64,000 nt of DNA. It comes from Winogradskyella aurantia (GTDB lineage: Bacteria; Bacteroidota; Bacteroidia; Flavobacteriales; Flavobacteriaceae). The notes below the pieces were generated by a model. The model did not search any database. It was not told the origin of the DNA and saw nothing but the letters and a program-made list of their open reading frames with translations. Location: NCBI RefSeq assembly GCF_002266855.1, contig NZ_NGJN01000002.1, forward strand, positions 434,001 through 498,000, given 5' to 3'. Position 1 is the first letter of the stretch; every line of letters starts with the position of its first letter. The position numbers and the translations under genes were made by a program. Shown in pieces: positions 35,132 through 45,335 of the stretch.

Positions 35132-37000
35132 TTAGCGCCAGGTGGTCAGCCCGATAAGGCCGTTGTACGTGAGATAAGCACCTGTTATAAAAAAAGCCAA
35201 ACCTAACACAACCATATATATTTTAAGCAATTTTGAATTTACCGTTTTACGTTCTACGAGACTAAAAATAAAGGTAATTAAAGCGGCAAAACCAAACAAA
35301 ATGCTTAAGCTAAAAATCAAAAGTGAGACTGTGGTTAATCTAAATAATTTGAATACACTATCCCAAAACTCATCCAAAGTCATAGTTTCTTCAGGCACGA
35401 ATAGCATAAATAGTACAACAGCACCGGCTAAACATAAAACGCTGAAAACTGCTGAACGAAACGAAACGAACCTTCTGTAAGACTTATTCTTTATAGAATA
35501 ATATATAGATCTGATAACTGAAATGATGGGAAATGTAATAATTAAAAATACACAGACTAAAAAAAGAACAATTTGTGACCAAAGTTTTAGGGCTGATACT
35601 TTTTGATATTTACCACTGTAACTAGAAATTTGGACAGCTTCGTTATTTTCAATATCGCGATGTAGTGCCAAATACCTTGGTAAACCGTAAGCATCTTTGA
35701 AATAGGGTAGACCATTTTTATTTTTATACAAGGCATACTTACTTCCTAACAAGCCATCCTCAAAATAAACTTCACCATTTATATCCTTTTTTAAGGCAGA
35801 TATATCAAAGATAGACGTGACGAAATCAAAAAAGGGATAGTTCGCATTAATTCTATTGTAATACCCAATATACCGGTCATTTATAGTTACTGAGGTATTT
35901 GAAACTTGATTTTCACTTAAAGTGTTAAGAAGCGCGTCAAGTATCAAGTTTGAAATTTCCCGAATGGCAGATTTATCTACACTGTTAAGAGCGAAAAAGA
36001 ACCCTATTTTTTTATCTGGAAGTATGGCTAAAAAGGATGAAAAACTGGGCGTAGTTCCTTCATTAAACAAATAATATATCCCTTTTCGTTTAGATTGAAA
36101 AAAACCTTTCGCATATCCAATATCAGTGTGGTTTTTGGATATGTTACTACTAACGCTGGTATACAAAGGTTTAAGTTTTTGTTGGGAAATAAGTCGTAAT
36201 GAGTCTTTTTTTCCATTATTTAGATGAAGCCTAATATACTTGGCCATGTCTGCAGCATTAGAAATAAGGCCTCCCGCAGGGTCAGTTGTTAGGGCATAGT
36301 ATTTTGGATAGGAAGAAATTTGAGCTGCAAGGTCATTTTTAAGAGTTCTGTCGAAAGTATTATACGTGCTCGATGACATTTCAAGAGGCTCTAAAACCCT
36401 CGAATACATAAAGTCTTCAAAGGACATGCCCGATATTTTTTCTATCACATAGCCAGCCGTGGTATAATCTATGTTGGAATTAGCAAAATATTGTCCCGGT
36501 GGATAGCGACAAATCTTATTAGACTTGACTTTCTCTAAAAAGTTGAGGGGCGATTCTATATCAATTGTTAATCCAAATTCGTGTAAATATTCTTGAGTCC
36601 AGCCTGTGGTGTGTTCTAAGAGATGAATAATTTTTAACGGGTGCGCTTTTTCCCATGGATTTTTAAAATTAATTTCTGGTGCAACGGACATGAGGTGGTC
36701 GTCCAAAGAAATTTTACCTTCCTCAACGAGTAGCATTAAACCAAGCGCTGTAAGACTTTGACTAAGTGAACCTACAGGAAATAGCGATTGTTCCGTTATC
36801 AATGTATCATCTCCACGTCTCTTACCAAAATTTTTAAGGATTAGAACGGAATCTGCATTAACAATGCTCATTTGCATACCATCAATTTTCTTAGCCTTTA
36901 GGATGTCATCTATTCTATTGGCTAATACATTTAAGTCGTTTGGTTGACTAAAGCAGAGACAAAAGGAGAAAACAAAAACCGAGAGGGATAGACGTCTCAT
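35132..37000 (-). CDS. Serine-hydrolase-fold (beta-lactamase-like) protein with lost catalytic motifs
   Basis: 622 residues: signal peptide (cleavage near CFSQ), a beta-lactamase/PBP-type domain (about 25-350), and a C-terminal part with about four membrane helices (about 470-620). The fold is clear, but all three catalytic motifs are altered. SxxK reads SLSQ (GSLSQSLTAL), the YxN motif in PPGQYFANSN has Asn at the Tyr position, and the HxG motif reads NEGTTPSFSS. I checked the Gln codon (CAA) and the Asn codon (AAT) in the DNA. It therefore looks like a membrane-anchored non-catalytic relative, perhaps a binding or sensing protein (inference). Confidence 0.83.
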   Translation of the reverse strand: MRRLSLSVFVFSFCLCFSQPNDLNVLANRIDDILKAKKIDGMQMSIVNADSVLILKNFGKRRGDDTLITEQSLFPVGSLSQSLTALGLMLLVEEGKISLDDHLMSVAPEINFKNPWEKAHPLKIIHLLEHTTGWTQEYLHEFGLTIDIESPLNFLEKVKSNKICRYPPGQYFANSNIDYTTAGYVIEKISGMSFEDFMYSRVLEPLEMSSSTYNTFDRTLKNDLAAQISSYPKYYALTTDPAGGLISNAADMAKYIRLHLNNGKKDSLRLISQQKLKPLYTSVSSNISKNHTDIGYAKGFFQSKRKGIYYLFNEGTTPSFSSFLAILPDKKIGFFFALNSVDKSAIREISNLILDALLNTLSENQVSNTSVTINDRYIGYYNRINANYPFFDFVTSIFDISALKKDINGEVYFEDGLLGSKYALYKNKNGLPYFKDAYGLPRYLALHRDIENNEAVQISSYSGKYQKVSALKLWSQIVLFLVCVFLIITFPIISVIRSIYYSIKNKSYRRFVSFRSAVFSVLCLAGAVVLFMLFVPEETMTLDEFWDSVFKLFRLTTVSLLIFSLSILFGFAALITFIFSLVERKTVNSKLLKIYMVVLGLAFFITGAYLTYNGLIGLTTWR

Positions 37001-37152
37001 AATTATATAGTTGCGGGGCTAAAATACAATAAATAATAAAAGTTTAAGAAGCGTTATGGTGAAATAAATTAGTTTAAATTATAGGGATTTGTACACCTCT
37101 AATAGAAACTAGATTTGGCCATTTCAATTTCTTTTGATTAAACTAAATTGAT

Positions 37153-38880
37153 TTAATCTTTCTGTTTAAAAACAACTTTGCCATCAAAGATGGTCATGGC
37201 TATTCTAGTGTTTAAAATATCATTCTCTGGAACGGTCATTAAATCTTGATCATAAATTGTAAAGTCTGCCAGTTTACCTTTTTCAATAGAGCCTTTTATG
37301 TCTTCTTCAAAAGCACCAAACGCTGCATCTAAGGTGTAAGACTTTAAGGCTTGTTCTCGTGTCATTTTTTGTTCAGGCTCATAACCGCCTTCTGGGGTAC
37401 CTTTTAAGGTTTTACGACTCACACTGGCAAAAAAACTGGCAATAGGATTAATGGGTTCTACGGGGACATCGGTGCCATTAACAATAGGTACACCACTCTG
37501 TAGTAAGGATTGCCACATGTAAGCACCTTCCTTAATTCGTTTTTCACCCAAGCGGTCAATAGCCCATGGTCTATCTGACGACATGTGCACGGCTTGCATA
37601 GCTGGTATCACTTTTAATTCAGCGAAACGTGGAATATCTTCAGGATGTAAGTGCTGTGCATGCTCAATTCTGAATCTATGATCCGAAGCTTTTTCAGGAA
37701 GTTGGTTAATAGCCAACTCATAGCGGTCTAATATTTCTCTATTAGCTCTATCCCCAATGGCGTGCGAACATACTTGAAATCCATGTTCCAATCCTTTAAT
37801 GGAAGTTTCCTTTACAAACGCCATGGGCAAGGTCTCATGACCAAAATGATCTTGTCTATCCGTGTAGGGTTCTAACAACCACGCCCCACGAGAACCTAAA
37901 GCACCATCGCAATTCAACTTAATGGAGCGAATGGTAAAACGATGGTCTTGATCAACCATAATACCTTTGTCATACCATGCATTTAACAGGTCTTTATCCC
38001 ATCCTGTGAGCATGGCATATATCCTTACATCCAACTTATTTTGGGTTTTCATTTGCTCATAAAGTGCAATAGTCTCTTTCGGGATTCCAGCATCATGAAA
38101 ACTTGTTATCCCATTCTTGTGACAGGCTTTAACAGCAAGTTCAAAAGCTTGTAAATCCGTCTCTGGTGTACGTTCTGGAATATGTTTTGTTATTAAGGTT
38201 TGTGCTCTTTCGTTGAAAACGCCTGTAGGACGACCAGAGGCATCCACGATAACTTCACCACCGCCTACTTCAAACTTTTTAATTCCGTCGTCGGCTAATT
38301 TAACGAGACCTGCAATTTCCATAGCCTTTTCATTGGCAAATCCTGCATGGCCACTAGCATGACTCAGGTATACAGGGTTATCTGGAGATACTTCACTTAG
38401 TCTGTAATGGGTTTGAAACCCATTCACCATATCCTTTGGTAAAGAATCCCATTTACTTTGGTGCCAACCTCGGCCTGTTATCCACTCTCCAGGTTTTGCT
38501 GTTTTTACGCGTTCGGCAACAGCATCAATAATGTCTTGATAGCTGGTTGTCCCCAAAAGGTCTAGTCTTAGTTCGTTGTAGCCAAGTCCCATAAAGTGAC
38601 CATGGCCTTCAATTAGACCAGGTGTCATGGTTTTACCTTCTAAATCGATAAGTTGGGTATTTTCATTTTTAAACATTTCGGCCTCAGCTAAGCTTCCGGT
38701 AAATAAAATTTTATTGTCTTTTACGGCCACCGCTTCTACAATTGGTTGAGCTTCTTCAACCGTATAGATAGTCCCACCAAAAATGAGCATTGTAGCATAA
38801 TCCTGCTTTGGTTGAGAACAACCAAAACACAAAAGAATAAGAGATAGACTAATTATTTGAGCGGTTACATTAAATTTCAT
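37153..38880 (-). CDS. YtcJ-type amidohydrolase lipoprotein
   Basis: 575 residues with a lipoprotein signal (ending LLCFGC). It is an Amidohydro_3 enzyme: LIFGGTIYTVEEAQP start, MTPGLIEGHGHFMGLG (HxH), SHAIGDRANREI and FRIEHAQHLHPED (metal-binding His) and GTDVPVEPINP (catalytic Asp). The C-terminal LADFTIYDQDLMTVPENDI is typical. YtcJ-like enzymes act on amides or formamides; the substrate is unknown. A homolog cut by the right edge of the window starts beyond 64000. Confidence 0.88.
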   Translation of the reverse strand: MKFNVTAQIISLSLILLCFGCSQPKQDYATMLIFGGTIYTVEEAQPIVEAVAVKDNKILFTGSLAEAEMFKNENTQLIDLEGKTMTPGLIEGHGHFMGLGYNELRLDLLGTTSYQDIIDAVAERVKTAKPGEWITGRGWHQSKWDSLPKDMVNGFQTHYRLSEVSPDNPVYLSHASGHAGFANEKAMEIAGLVKLADDGIKKFEVGGGEVIVDASGRPTGVFNERAQTLITKHIPERTPETDLQAFELAVKACHKNGITSFHDAGIPKETIALYEQMKTQNKLDVRIYAMLTGWDKDLLNAWYDKGIMVDQDHRFTIRSIKLNCDGALGSRGAWLLEPYTDRQDHFGHETLPMAFVKETSIKGLEHGFQVCSHAIGDRANREILDRYELAINQLPEKASDHRFRIEHAQHLHPEDIPRFAELKVIPAMQAVHMSSDRPWAIDRLGEKRIKEGAYMWQSLLQSGVPIVNGTDVPVEPINPIASFFASVSRKTLKGTPEGGYEPEQKMTREQALKSYTLDAAFGAFEEDIKGSIEKGKLADFTIYDQDLMTVPENDILNTRIAMTIFDGKVVFKQKD

Positions 38881-39119
38881 ATTTGATTATTTTAAGGAGG
38901 GGAAGTTACAATAAATTCTAAAAAAGCAGAGTAAATGGGACCATAAGATTCACTACTATTGCTTTATGTTAAAATAGTTCTATTATTATGGTTGAATGTA
39001 CTCGCAAAGACTATTGGACCATGTTTGAGACCTACCGATTTCATATCTAAAGCGCATAGGCACTGGTTATGCCCGTTCTGAGCTTTCGGTAAGCATTAAG
39101 TCGTTTTGAAGATGTCTAT

Positions 39120-40052
39120 TTAGTCTTTTAAATCCTTAATTTTACTATCCTCCAAAGACACTCTTGTTCTTGGAAGACTTTCCGGATAATTTTTTTGGAT
39201 AAATTCAATCATTTTTTCTCTTATAAATACTCTTAAATCCCATGTTGTGGGGGAATCCTTTGCACTTACCAAAAGTCTGATTTCTACATTGGACTCTTTT
39301 GAATCGGTAACTTGGAGTACGTTTACTTTTTTATCCCATAAATCAGTACTATTCAATAACCTTGTCAACTCCTTACGAAGTGCTTCAAAAGAAATGGTAT
39401 AGTCCGTATAAATAAAAACTGTACCCAATATATCTGCACTGGTTCTTGTCCAATTCTGAAACGGCTTTTCTATAAAGTAGGAGGTGGGCAATACCAAACG
39501 TCTCTTGTCCCATATTCTAACAACAATATAGGTAAGGTTTATCTCCTCTATCCAGCCCCACTCATTTTCAACAACCACAGCATCATCAACTCTAAATGGT
39601 TGTGTAATAGCTATTTGAATACCGGCCAGTAGTGTTCCCACAATTTTTTGTGCTGAAAGACCAATGATAATCCCCGCAACACCAGCTGAAGCAAATATTC
39701 CTATCCCAATTTCCCTAATGCCTTCAATAGACATTAATATTAAGCCAACGGCAATAATGACAATAACAAACACAATTACTTTTTCAAGTAAATTAATCTG
39801 AGTGTGAAGTTTTCTGGATTTAAGATTGTCTTCTTTTGAAATATCATAACGTTTAAGTAATCGTTTTTTTAGGATTCGCACTATTTCAATAATTATTAAC
39901 GAAATAAATACGATAACCAGGCTTTTTCGAAGTGTTGTCAAAACATCATCAGCGATATATTCAGATAAATCAAGAAAAGGGAATAAATGATTAAACAGTA
40001 TTAAAACGATTAGAATAGCAATACCTATTAATAGACGTAAATATTTTTTCAT
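39120..40052 (-). CDS. MscS-family mechanosensitive channel
   Basis: 310 residues: three to four membrane helices in the first 150 residues, the pore-lining TM3 with AGVAGIIIGLSAQKIVGTLLAG, then the beta domain (DDAVVVENEWGWIEEINLTYIVVRIWDKRRLVLPTSYFIEKP) and an alpha/beta C-terminal domain. MscS channels open under membrane tension during osmotic downshock. The gene is monocistronic. The 239-base gap towards 38880 has no gene. Confidence 0.92.
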   Translation of the reverse strand: MKKYLRLLIGIAILIVLILFNHLFPFLDLSEYIADDVLTTLRKSLVIVFISLIIIEIVRILKKRLLKRYDISKEDNLKSRKLHTQINLLEKVIVFVIVIIAVGLILMSIEGIREIGIGIFASAGVAGIIIGLSAQKIVGTLLAGIQIAITQPFRVDDAVVVENEWGWIEEINLTYIVVRIWDKRRLVLPTSYFIEKPFQNWTRTSADILGTVFIYTDYTISFEALRKELTRLLNSTDLWDKKVNVLQVTDSKESNVEIRLLVSAKDSPTTWDLRVFIREKMIEFIQKNYPESLPRTRVSLEDSKIKDLKD

Positions 40053-40161
40053 GTAGTAATTATTAAATTTTATAGTGTGCGTCTAGTGAAGCACATTGAA
40101 ATGTCTTTAGCTCTATTTTATCAGTTTCACTGCTGTTGACATGAACTTTAAAATCTGTGTC

Positions 40162-40917
40162 TTAGGGCTTTTTAAGTTGCTCCAATGGTTGTTTCGAATC
40201 CTCGTAACCTTTTTTAATCAGAGCATCAACGTGATTGGTGTCGGAACGATTGAATTCCGATAAATCAGGTTCAATTAATAAATCGGCTTCCTTAGATTGT
40301 AATTTATCAGACTTTTGAATTAAAAAGTGAAAACTATTCATAATCACATCGAGAATATTATCCGGTTTTTGATACTTGTGATTTGAATTTAAATCGACAC
40401 CGATAATAAAATCAACACCCTTTTCCTTCATAGTCTTTACGGGTACGTTTTCGACAATGCCACCATCAACGAGCATTGTTCCATTGATTTCTACGGGATT
40501 GAAGATGCCTGGTATACATGTGCTTGCCATTACTGCGGTAGCTAAAGGACCTTTGTCTAAAACTATTTTCTTCCCACTGGTTATATCAGTTGCAATAATG
40601 GCTAGAGGAATATCGGAGTCTTCAATATTTTTTTCTCCGATATGCTCAATAATGAGTTCTCCCAACTTCTCATTTGAAAGTAAGCCATAACGCGTTAAGG
40701 AAATCGCGCTTATATCAACCCACTTTAATTGTGAAGCGATACGGCTTATTTCATCACAACTTTTTCCAAAGGCAAAAAATGCTCCCACAAAAGCTCCTAT
40801 GCTGGTACCTGCAATATGTTGAACCTCAATATTGTATTCTTCTAACCGTCTCAAAACGCCAACATGAGCTGCACCCAATACGGCACCACCACCCAATGCT
40901 AAACCTATTTCTTTCAT
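40162..40917 (-). CDS. Patatin-like phospholipase
   Basis: 251 residues. The oxyanion glycines are in LALGGGAVLGAAHVG, the catalytic Ser in GTSIGAFVGA (GxSxG) and the catalytic Asp in MLVDGGIVENVP (DG[GA]). This is the short cytosolic RssA-like form without a signal peptide or porin domain. It acts on acyl esters of lipids; the substrate is unknown. It stands alone between the MscS gene and the VIT gene. Confidence 0.92.
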   Translation of the reverse strand: MKEIGLALGGGAVLGAAHVGVLRRLEEYNIEVQHIAGTSIGAFVGAFFAFGKSCDEISRIASQLKWVDISAISLTRYGLLSNEKLGELIIEHIGEKNIEDSDIPLAIIATDITSGKKIVLDKGPLATAVMASTCIPGIFNPVEINGTMLVDGGIVENVPVKTMKEKGVDFIIGVDLNSNHKYQKPDNILDVIMNSFHFLIQKSDKLQSKEADLLIEPDLSEFNRSDTNHVDALIKKGYEDSKQPLEQLKKP

Positions 40918-41241
40918 ATCGTTTAAGATTTCTTTTTAATTATGATGTAAATGACCCACTGTGTTTAGTTATGTGCTCTTGTTTATTAATGATCATAATG
41001 TAACTATTTGTAGTGATTTTAGGTCAGCTATTTATGAAAAAATACGAATGTTAAACCTTAAAGATAGCTAATGCAAGTAAAATTCATCAATCCAATTCGG
41101 TCACCACAAAATAATACCTTGGAGAGCTGCTGGGTTAATCGCTTTCTCGATTTCCTATAATTAATACGAAGTGGGAATAACATATTAAAATTTTACGAAA
41201 CACAAGGCAAATGATACTTAAAGTAATTTTTATTTTCTTTT
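40918..41241. other. Intergenic stretch without recognisable gene
   Basis: 324 AT-rich bases between the patatin gene and the VIT gene. I see no supported reading frame, no hairpin with a T-run and no repeat shared with other gaps. Confidence 0.6.
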
Positions 41242-41958
41242 TTATGCAATGTTGACATTAAATAAATACCCAACCAATGCTGTTAAGCCCATGGCTACAG
41301 TACCCCAAAATACAATTCTGACAACCGCTTTTCTGATACTTGAACCACCTGCTTTAGCCGCCAATGCACCTAAAAGGATTAAAAAAAACAGCGCGAAACC
41401 ATAGAGCGCATATTCTATGCTGTTTAGGGGAAGAAACATTGCAACTATAAAAGGCAGTAACCCTCCGACGGTAAAGGCAGAGCCAGAAGCAAAAGCAGCT
41501 TGCATAGGTTTGGCTTGACTAATTTCATTAATACCCAATTCTTCCCTAATATGAGTTCCTAAAGCATCGTGTTCCGTTAATTCCTTTGCTACAGTTAATG
41601 CAGTTTCTTTTTTTAAGCCCCGTAGTTCAAATATCTCTGTAAGTCTCTGTAGTTCTAACTCAGGCATTTCATTAAGCTCTTGCTTTTCGCGTTCTATGTC
41701 GGCCTTTTCTACATCTGTTTGAGAACTTACCGAAACATACTCGCCTGCGGCCATGGACAAAGCACCAGCAACAAGTCCTGCTAGAGTTGCTAATATAATG
41801 GGTTCGCGCGTATCACTTGCAGCAGCGACACCAATTGCGATACTTGCGGTAGATAAAATGCCGTCATTTGCACCAAGGACAGCAGCCCTTAACCAATTAC
41901 TTCTATGAATGTAATGGCTTTCCAAATAATTGTCTAACCCTTTTGTTTTATCTGTCAT
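41242..41958 (-). CDS. VIT1/CCC1-family membrane transporter
   Basis: 238 residues with five or so membrane helices. The N-terminal SNWLRAAVLGANDGILSTAS and ALSMAAGEYVSVSSQTDVEKAD stretches are signatures of VIT/CCC1 Fe2+/Mn2+ transporters, and the acidic cytosolic helix (EREKQELNEMPELELQRL) is the metal-binding domain. It probably moves iron or manganese across the inner membrane. The gene is monocistronic. Confidence 0.93.
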   Translation of the reverse strand: MTDKTKGLDNYLESHYIHRSNWLRAAVLGANDGILSTASIAIGVAAASDTREPIILATLAGLVAGALSMAAGEYVSVSSQTDVEKADIEREKQELNEMPELELQRLTEIFELRGLKKETALTVAKELTEHDALGTHIREELGINEISQAKPMQAAFASGSAFTVGGLLPFIVAMFLPLNSIEYALYGFALFFLILLGALAAKAGGSSIRKAVVRIVFWGTVAMGLTALVGYLFNVNIA

Positions 41959-42202
41959 TGCATTAAAGCCAATCCGGTCTCAAGGAATCTTGTTTTTTGA
42001 GGTATTCTAGTTTATATAAATATAGGAAAAATGTAGTAGTTTTACTTCAAAGGTTAGCTTTTATTAATTCAAAATAGTGTTGATTTGAAGAAGGGTTTTT
42101 GACTAATAGAGGGTATGTCGTTTTATCACTGTTTGCTGCTATCTCAATAGATTTAAAGCCTAATATCTCCAGTTTTATAATAGGAAATAGTCCATAAATG
42201 GA

Positions 42203-42210
42203 TATATTTG
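42203..42210 (+). promoter_or_regulatory. Candidate -7 element of the DUF481 gene
   Basis: TATATTTG followed by CGCC, a match to TAnnTTTG, 37 bases before the ATG at 42248. The -33 region is weak. Confidence 0.45.
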
Positions 42211-42247
42211 CGCCTTTCAAAAAACAGAAATCTTATAGCGCGATAAA

Positions 42248-43009
42248 ATGAAAACCATTCTATATTGTTTCTTATTTTTTCCAATATGGCTTTCGGCGCA
42301 AATAAACGAAAGCGACACGCTAAGTTTCAAAGCCAATCTCTCGTTAACTGGATTTTATCAAGGAGGAAATGTAGAGACCTTAATCTTTAGGGCAAAATCG
42401 GATATGAGCTTTAAACCATTAAAGAATTGGGTTTACAAAACCAAAAACTCCTACATATACCAAGAGTTCGGCAAAGAAAAGGCCGATGAGGACATTTTGA
42501 GTCTTAACTTTTTATATCTAAATCCTGACCGAAAAATTTATCCTCTAGTATTGGGCTTTATCAGTACAAATTTTCGAAGAGAGATTGATTTGCGTTATCT
42601 AGTAGGAGGTGGGGTTACTTTTGAAATCTTTAAAAAGGATGATAACTGGCTAAAACTCGCCGTTTCAAGTGAATATGAACAAACCTACTTTGACGAGACC
42701 GATTTTAATATTTCGGAGTATGATGGACAAGAGTCCCTAAATACAATTCGCGGAACGGTATGGTTGAATGGGAAGTACCATTTGTTTAAAAAAAAGCTCA
42801 TCCTAAGTCATGAAAGTTATTTTCAGCCGTCTCTTGAACAAAGTAATAATTTTCGTTGGCAGGCAGATATAGGTTTAGAATTACCCATTTGGAAGTATCT
42901 GAACTTTAAAATAAACTACATCCATACCTTTGAGAGTATCGTAATACAAAGTCAAAAGCGCGTTGATAGGTTTTTAACTTTTGGGTTTACTATAAAAAGC
43001 TACGAATAA
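42248..43009 (+). CDS. DUF481 outer-membrane-type protein
   Basis: 253 residues with a signal peptide (cleavage near LSAQ). The mature part alternates polar and hydrophobic residues, as in outer-membrane beta strands (NLSLTGFYQGGNVETLIFRAKSD, RWQADIGLELPIWKYL) and ends in an aromatic residue-containing strand (FLTFGFTIKSYE). This fits DUF481, also called YdiY-like. Members are salt- or acid-inducible in other bacteria; the function is otherwise unknown. Confidence 0.85.
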   Translation: MKTILYCFLFFPIWLSAQINESDTLSFKANLSLTGFYQGGNVETLIFRAKSDMSFKPLKNWVYKTKNSYIYQEFGKEKADEDILSLNFLYLNPDRKIYPLVLGFISTNFRREIDLRYLVGGGVTFEIFKKDDNWLKLAVSSEYEQTYFDETDFNISEYDGQESLNTIRGTVWLNGKYHLFKKKLILSHESYFQPSLEQSNNFRWQADIGLELPIWKYLNFKINYIHTFESIVIQSQKRVDRFLTFGFTIKSYE

Positions 43010-43104
43010 CCCAAGTTTACCCAAAAAAAGTAGTTGGCGAAAGATTTCCTGTTTGAATACAACTATAAACTGGCAGAGTAGAAGGTTAAAATGAACTTTT
43101 CTTA

Positions 43105-43752
43105 TTATTCCTGAGACATAGTATTTGGGAGTAAGGCAGTGTCCTTTACAAAACAAATAGATGTCTTAACATAATAACTGCACCAACACACAATCCCTAT
43201 CCATTTAATTCCATCTTCAATAAAATATTCCCAATCACCGAGCTGGTTTGTCAAGAATTGTTCTGCAATGGTATCTACAAAAACAGAAGATGAAAGCAAT
43301 GAAAGTGCTAACAAAAAAAGGAGAATATCTGTTTGCATTATAATATGTCTAAACTGTACCATATAAATCAATACAGCAATACCCAATAGTGTGATTGTTA
43401 TAGTATCACTTAATCCAATTTGAAAACTAAAGTATTCGTGAATTTGAAATAAATCGTCAATCATCAAATAAGCGGATAAAAACGCAGAAGAAAGAAGAAA
43501 TAAGTATTTTTCTCTTAGTTCTAAATGTTTAAGTATATACGCTACAATAGCACATGTTGTACCAGCAATACACCATAATAAAATCCCCAAATTTGAAAGG
43601 AACCCAGATATTGGGTGAATACCTGCTACAGTTGTTGTATCGCGCGTAAATGTTGGTATAGGGATGTCAAATAAAATGCTAATTACCGCAATCGCCAAAA
43701 GAATCATTATTGCAGGGAAGAAAATTATTAATAAAAGTTTCGTAGATGCCAT
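43105..43752 (-). CDS. Polytopic membrane protein of unknown function
   Basis: About 216 residues from the ATG at 43752; earlier starts at 43791 and 43812 add a basic, non-hydrophobic leader and are less likely. About six hydrophobic segments span the protein, including KLLLIIFFPAIMILLAIAVI, LGILLWCIAGTTCAIVAYIL and TITITLLGIAVLIYMVQF. A polar motif, YLMIDDLFQIHEYF, sits between two helices and is a candidate functional site with three acidic residues and a His. I do not recognise the family. Confidence 0.7.
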   Translation of the reverse strand: MASTKLLLIIFFPAIMILLAIAVISILFDIPIPTFTRDTTTVAGIHPISGFLSNLGILLWCIAGTTCAIVAYILKHLELREKYLFLLSSAFLSAYLMIDDLFQIHEYFSFQIGLSDTITITLLGIAVLIYMVQFRHIIMQTDILLFLLALSLLSSSVFVDTIAEQFLTNQLGDWEYFIEDGIKWIGIVCWCSYYVKTSICFVKDTALLPNTMSQE

Positions 43753-44063
43753 TTTCAAAATTGGCACCTGCCTAGGTTTTAAGTGTAACATACATGTTAA
43801 TCGCTTGGTCAATTTTTTATATGTATCAGTAACCTAGGTTAATCTTAACCGGTCTTGACACTAAGGACAAAAACAACTTTCAATTCAATTGTCTTTATTT
43901 ATTAATTACAAATGCCTCAACCCATTAAGGATGAGCATATAAACTGCTAATTTAAAAAATAAAAGCAAATAAAAATTCCATCCATCAAGTAATTGCAAAA
44001 TATTTTAAAGAGCTAAATATTACTTGTAAAAAGAAAAATTATGTCTAAACAGATTGTAATATC

Positions 44064-45335
44064 CTATTTTCTGGTTGCTCTATGAAAAAATAAGGATTCA
44101 TTTTTCAATAAATCTAAATCGGGTTTAAATGTCATGGATAGTTCTGCTCTATCGTAGGCCTTCTTTGAATATAGGGTAGCTAATTTTTTGATATCCTCAT
44201 GACTTATCGTTTCTATTGATTTAAATACCTTTTGTAATCGTAACATAACTTCAATATTACCGCCACCATCTCTAGCAATAGGCCGAAAAGCATCATCAAA
44301 AAAATCTATCATGGAAATTTTGGGAACGGTTATGCGGTCGTAGCGGACATTATTTTCTTTGGTATCTGCAATACTTTCATTCCATAAAAAAAACAATCGT
44401 TCATGACTACCAATGATTTGAATGGCGGTACCTGGATCATTAATACCAGGGGATAAGGCTTTACTTGCAATTTCCGATAATGCAATAAATCCAAATCGAG
44501 GGTCTTCTTCAAACCATCTCGTATCTCCGACATGAATAGCATTATTAATCTTTTGTTTTATCTCATCTAAGTCTAAATCCTTATGTTTCAGAAAGGCTAT
44601 TACCTCAAAATTTTCATGGATAAAATCACCTGGAAGACAATTAAGTTGAATTTTTAAATTGCTCTCTTCAGCTAATTCTTGTAGAGCTGCCATATCTATG
44701 TGTTGCACATAGCCAACAGAATTACTAAGAACTGATTGTGCGTCTGAAAGTGGGTTCACAATTGGAAGAGCATTTGAGAACGGTGACTTAATATGTGAGG
44801 CTAATGACTTAGCCGCGACCGATTCCACCTGCGATATGGTGTGTTCTAATCGTCCTAATCTTGAAACACTGTTAACCCATCTTAAGAAGGTGAGAATAAC
44901 CAGTGCAAATAAGATTAACGTGAATAAAAAAAGAATAAATACGCCAGACTTACCGTAAAACCCATTGTCCAATGCTACGGTAGCCACGATACTAAATATG
45001 AAGGACCCTATAAAAACCGATAGTGCATTTTGTGACATATCATCTGTTACTACTATCTTGAAAGACCTCGGGGTAGCTGTATTGCTCGCTGAAGCAAATG
45101 CCGATAACATCGATCCAACTGCAAATATTGAGATCACCAACATACTAGAGGAGATGGTATCTAGTAAACCTTTAATCGATTCTGTTTTTATGTCAGGAAC
45201 TAGTGTGTCCAATTTGGTCCCATCCGCTTGGTGGGCAAATAAGGCCGCAGCAATAGAGACCAAACAGAAAAGTAAAGGTCTAAACCACAATTGTTCACGC
45301 AACTTGTGAAAATAAATAAATAACTTTTTTTTCAT
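44064..45335 (-). CDS. DUF2254 membrane protein
   Basis: 423 residues with four predicted helices in the first 170 residues, separated by an extracytoplasmic loop after helix one, and a soluble C-terminal part. LGRLEHTISQVESVAAKSL and ALSPGINDPGTAIQIIGSHERL are conserved DUF2254 stretches. The family is common in bacteria and its function is not established. The gene is monocistronic and followed by a 250-base gap (43813-44063) with no gene. Confidence 0.88.
   Translation of the reverse strand: MKKKLFIYFHKLREQLWFRPLLFCLVSIAAALFAHQADGTKLDTLVPDIKTESIKGLLDTISSSMLVISIFAVGSMLSAFASASNTATPRSFKIVVTDDMSQNALSVFIGSFIFSIVATVALDNGFYGKSGVFILFLFTLILFALVILTFLRWVNSVSRLGRLEHTISQVESVAAKSLASHIKSPFSNALPIVNPLSDAQSVLSNSVGYVQHIDMAALQELAEESNLKIQLNCLPGDFIHENFEVIAFLKHKDLDLDEIKQKINNAIHVGDTRWFEEDPRFGFIALSEIASKALSPGINDPGTAIQIIGSHERLFFLWNESIADTKENNVRYDRITVPKISMIDFFDDAFRPIARDGGGNIEVMLRLQKVFKSIETISHEDIKKLATLYSKKAYDRAELSMTFKPDLDLLKNESLFFHRATRK

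Noticed and set aside
39064..39080. GGTTATGCCCG near the MscS gene, shared with repeat R3
   Set aside because: Only 11 bases match and the flanks do not align; probably chance.
40674..41003. 109-codon frame opposite the patatin gene
   Set aside because: It overlaps the strongly supported patatin gene in antisense and has no protein features of its own.
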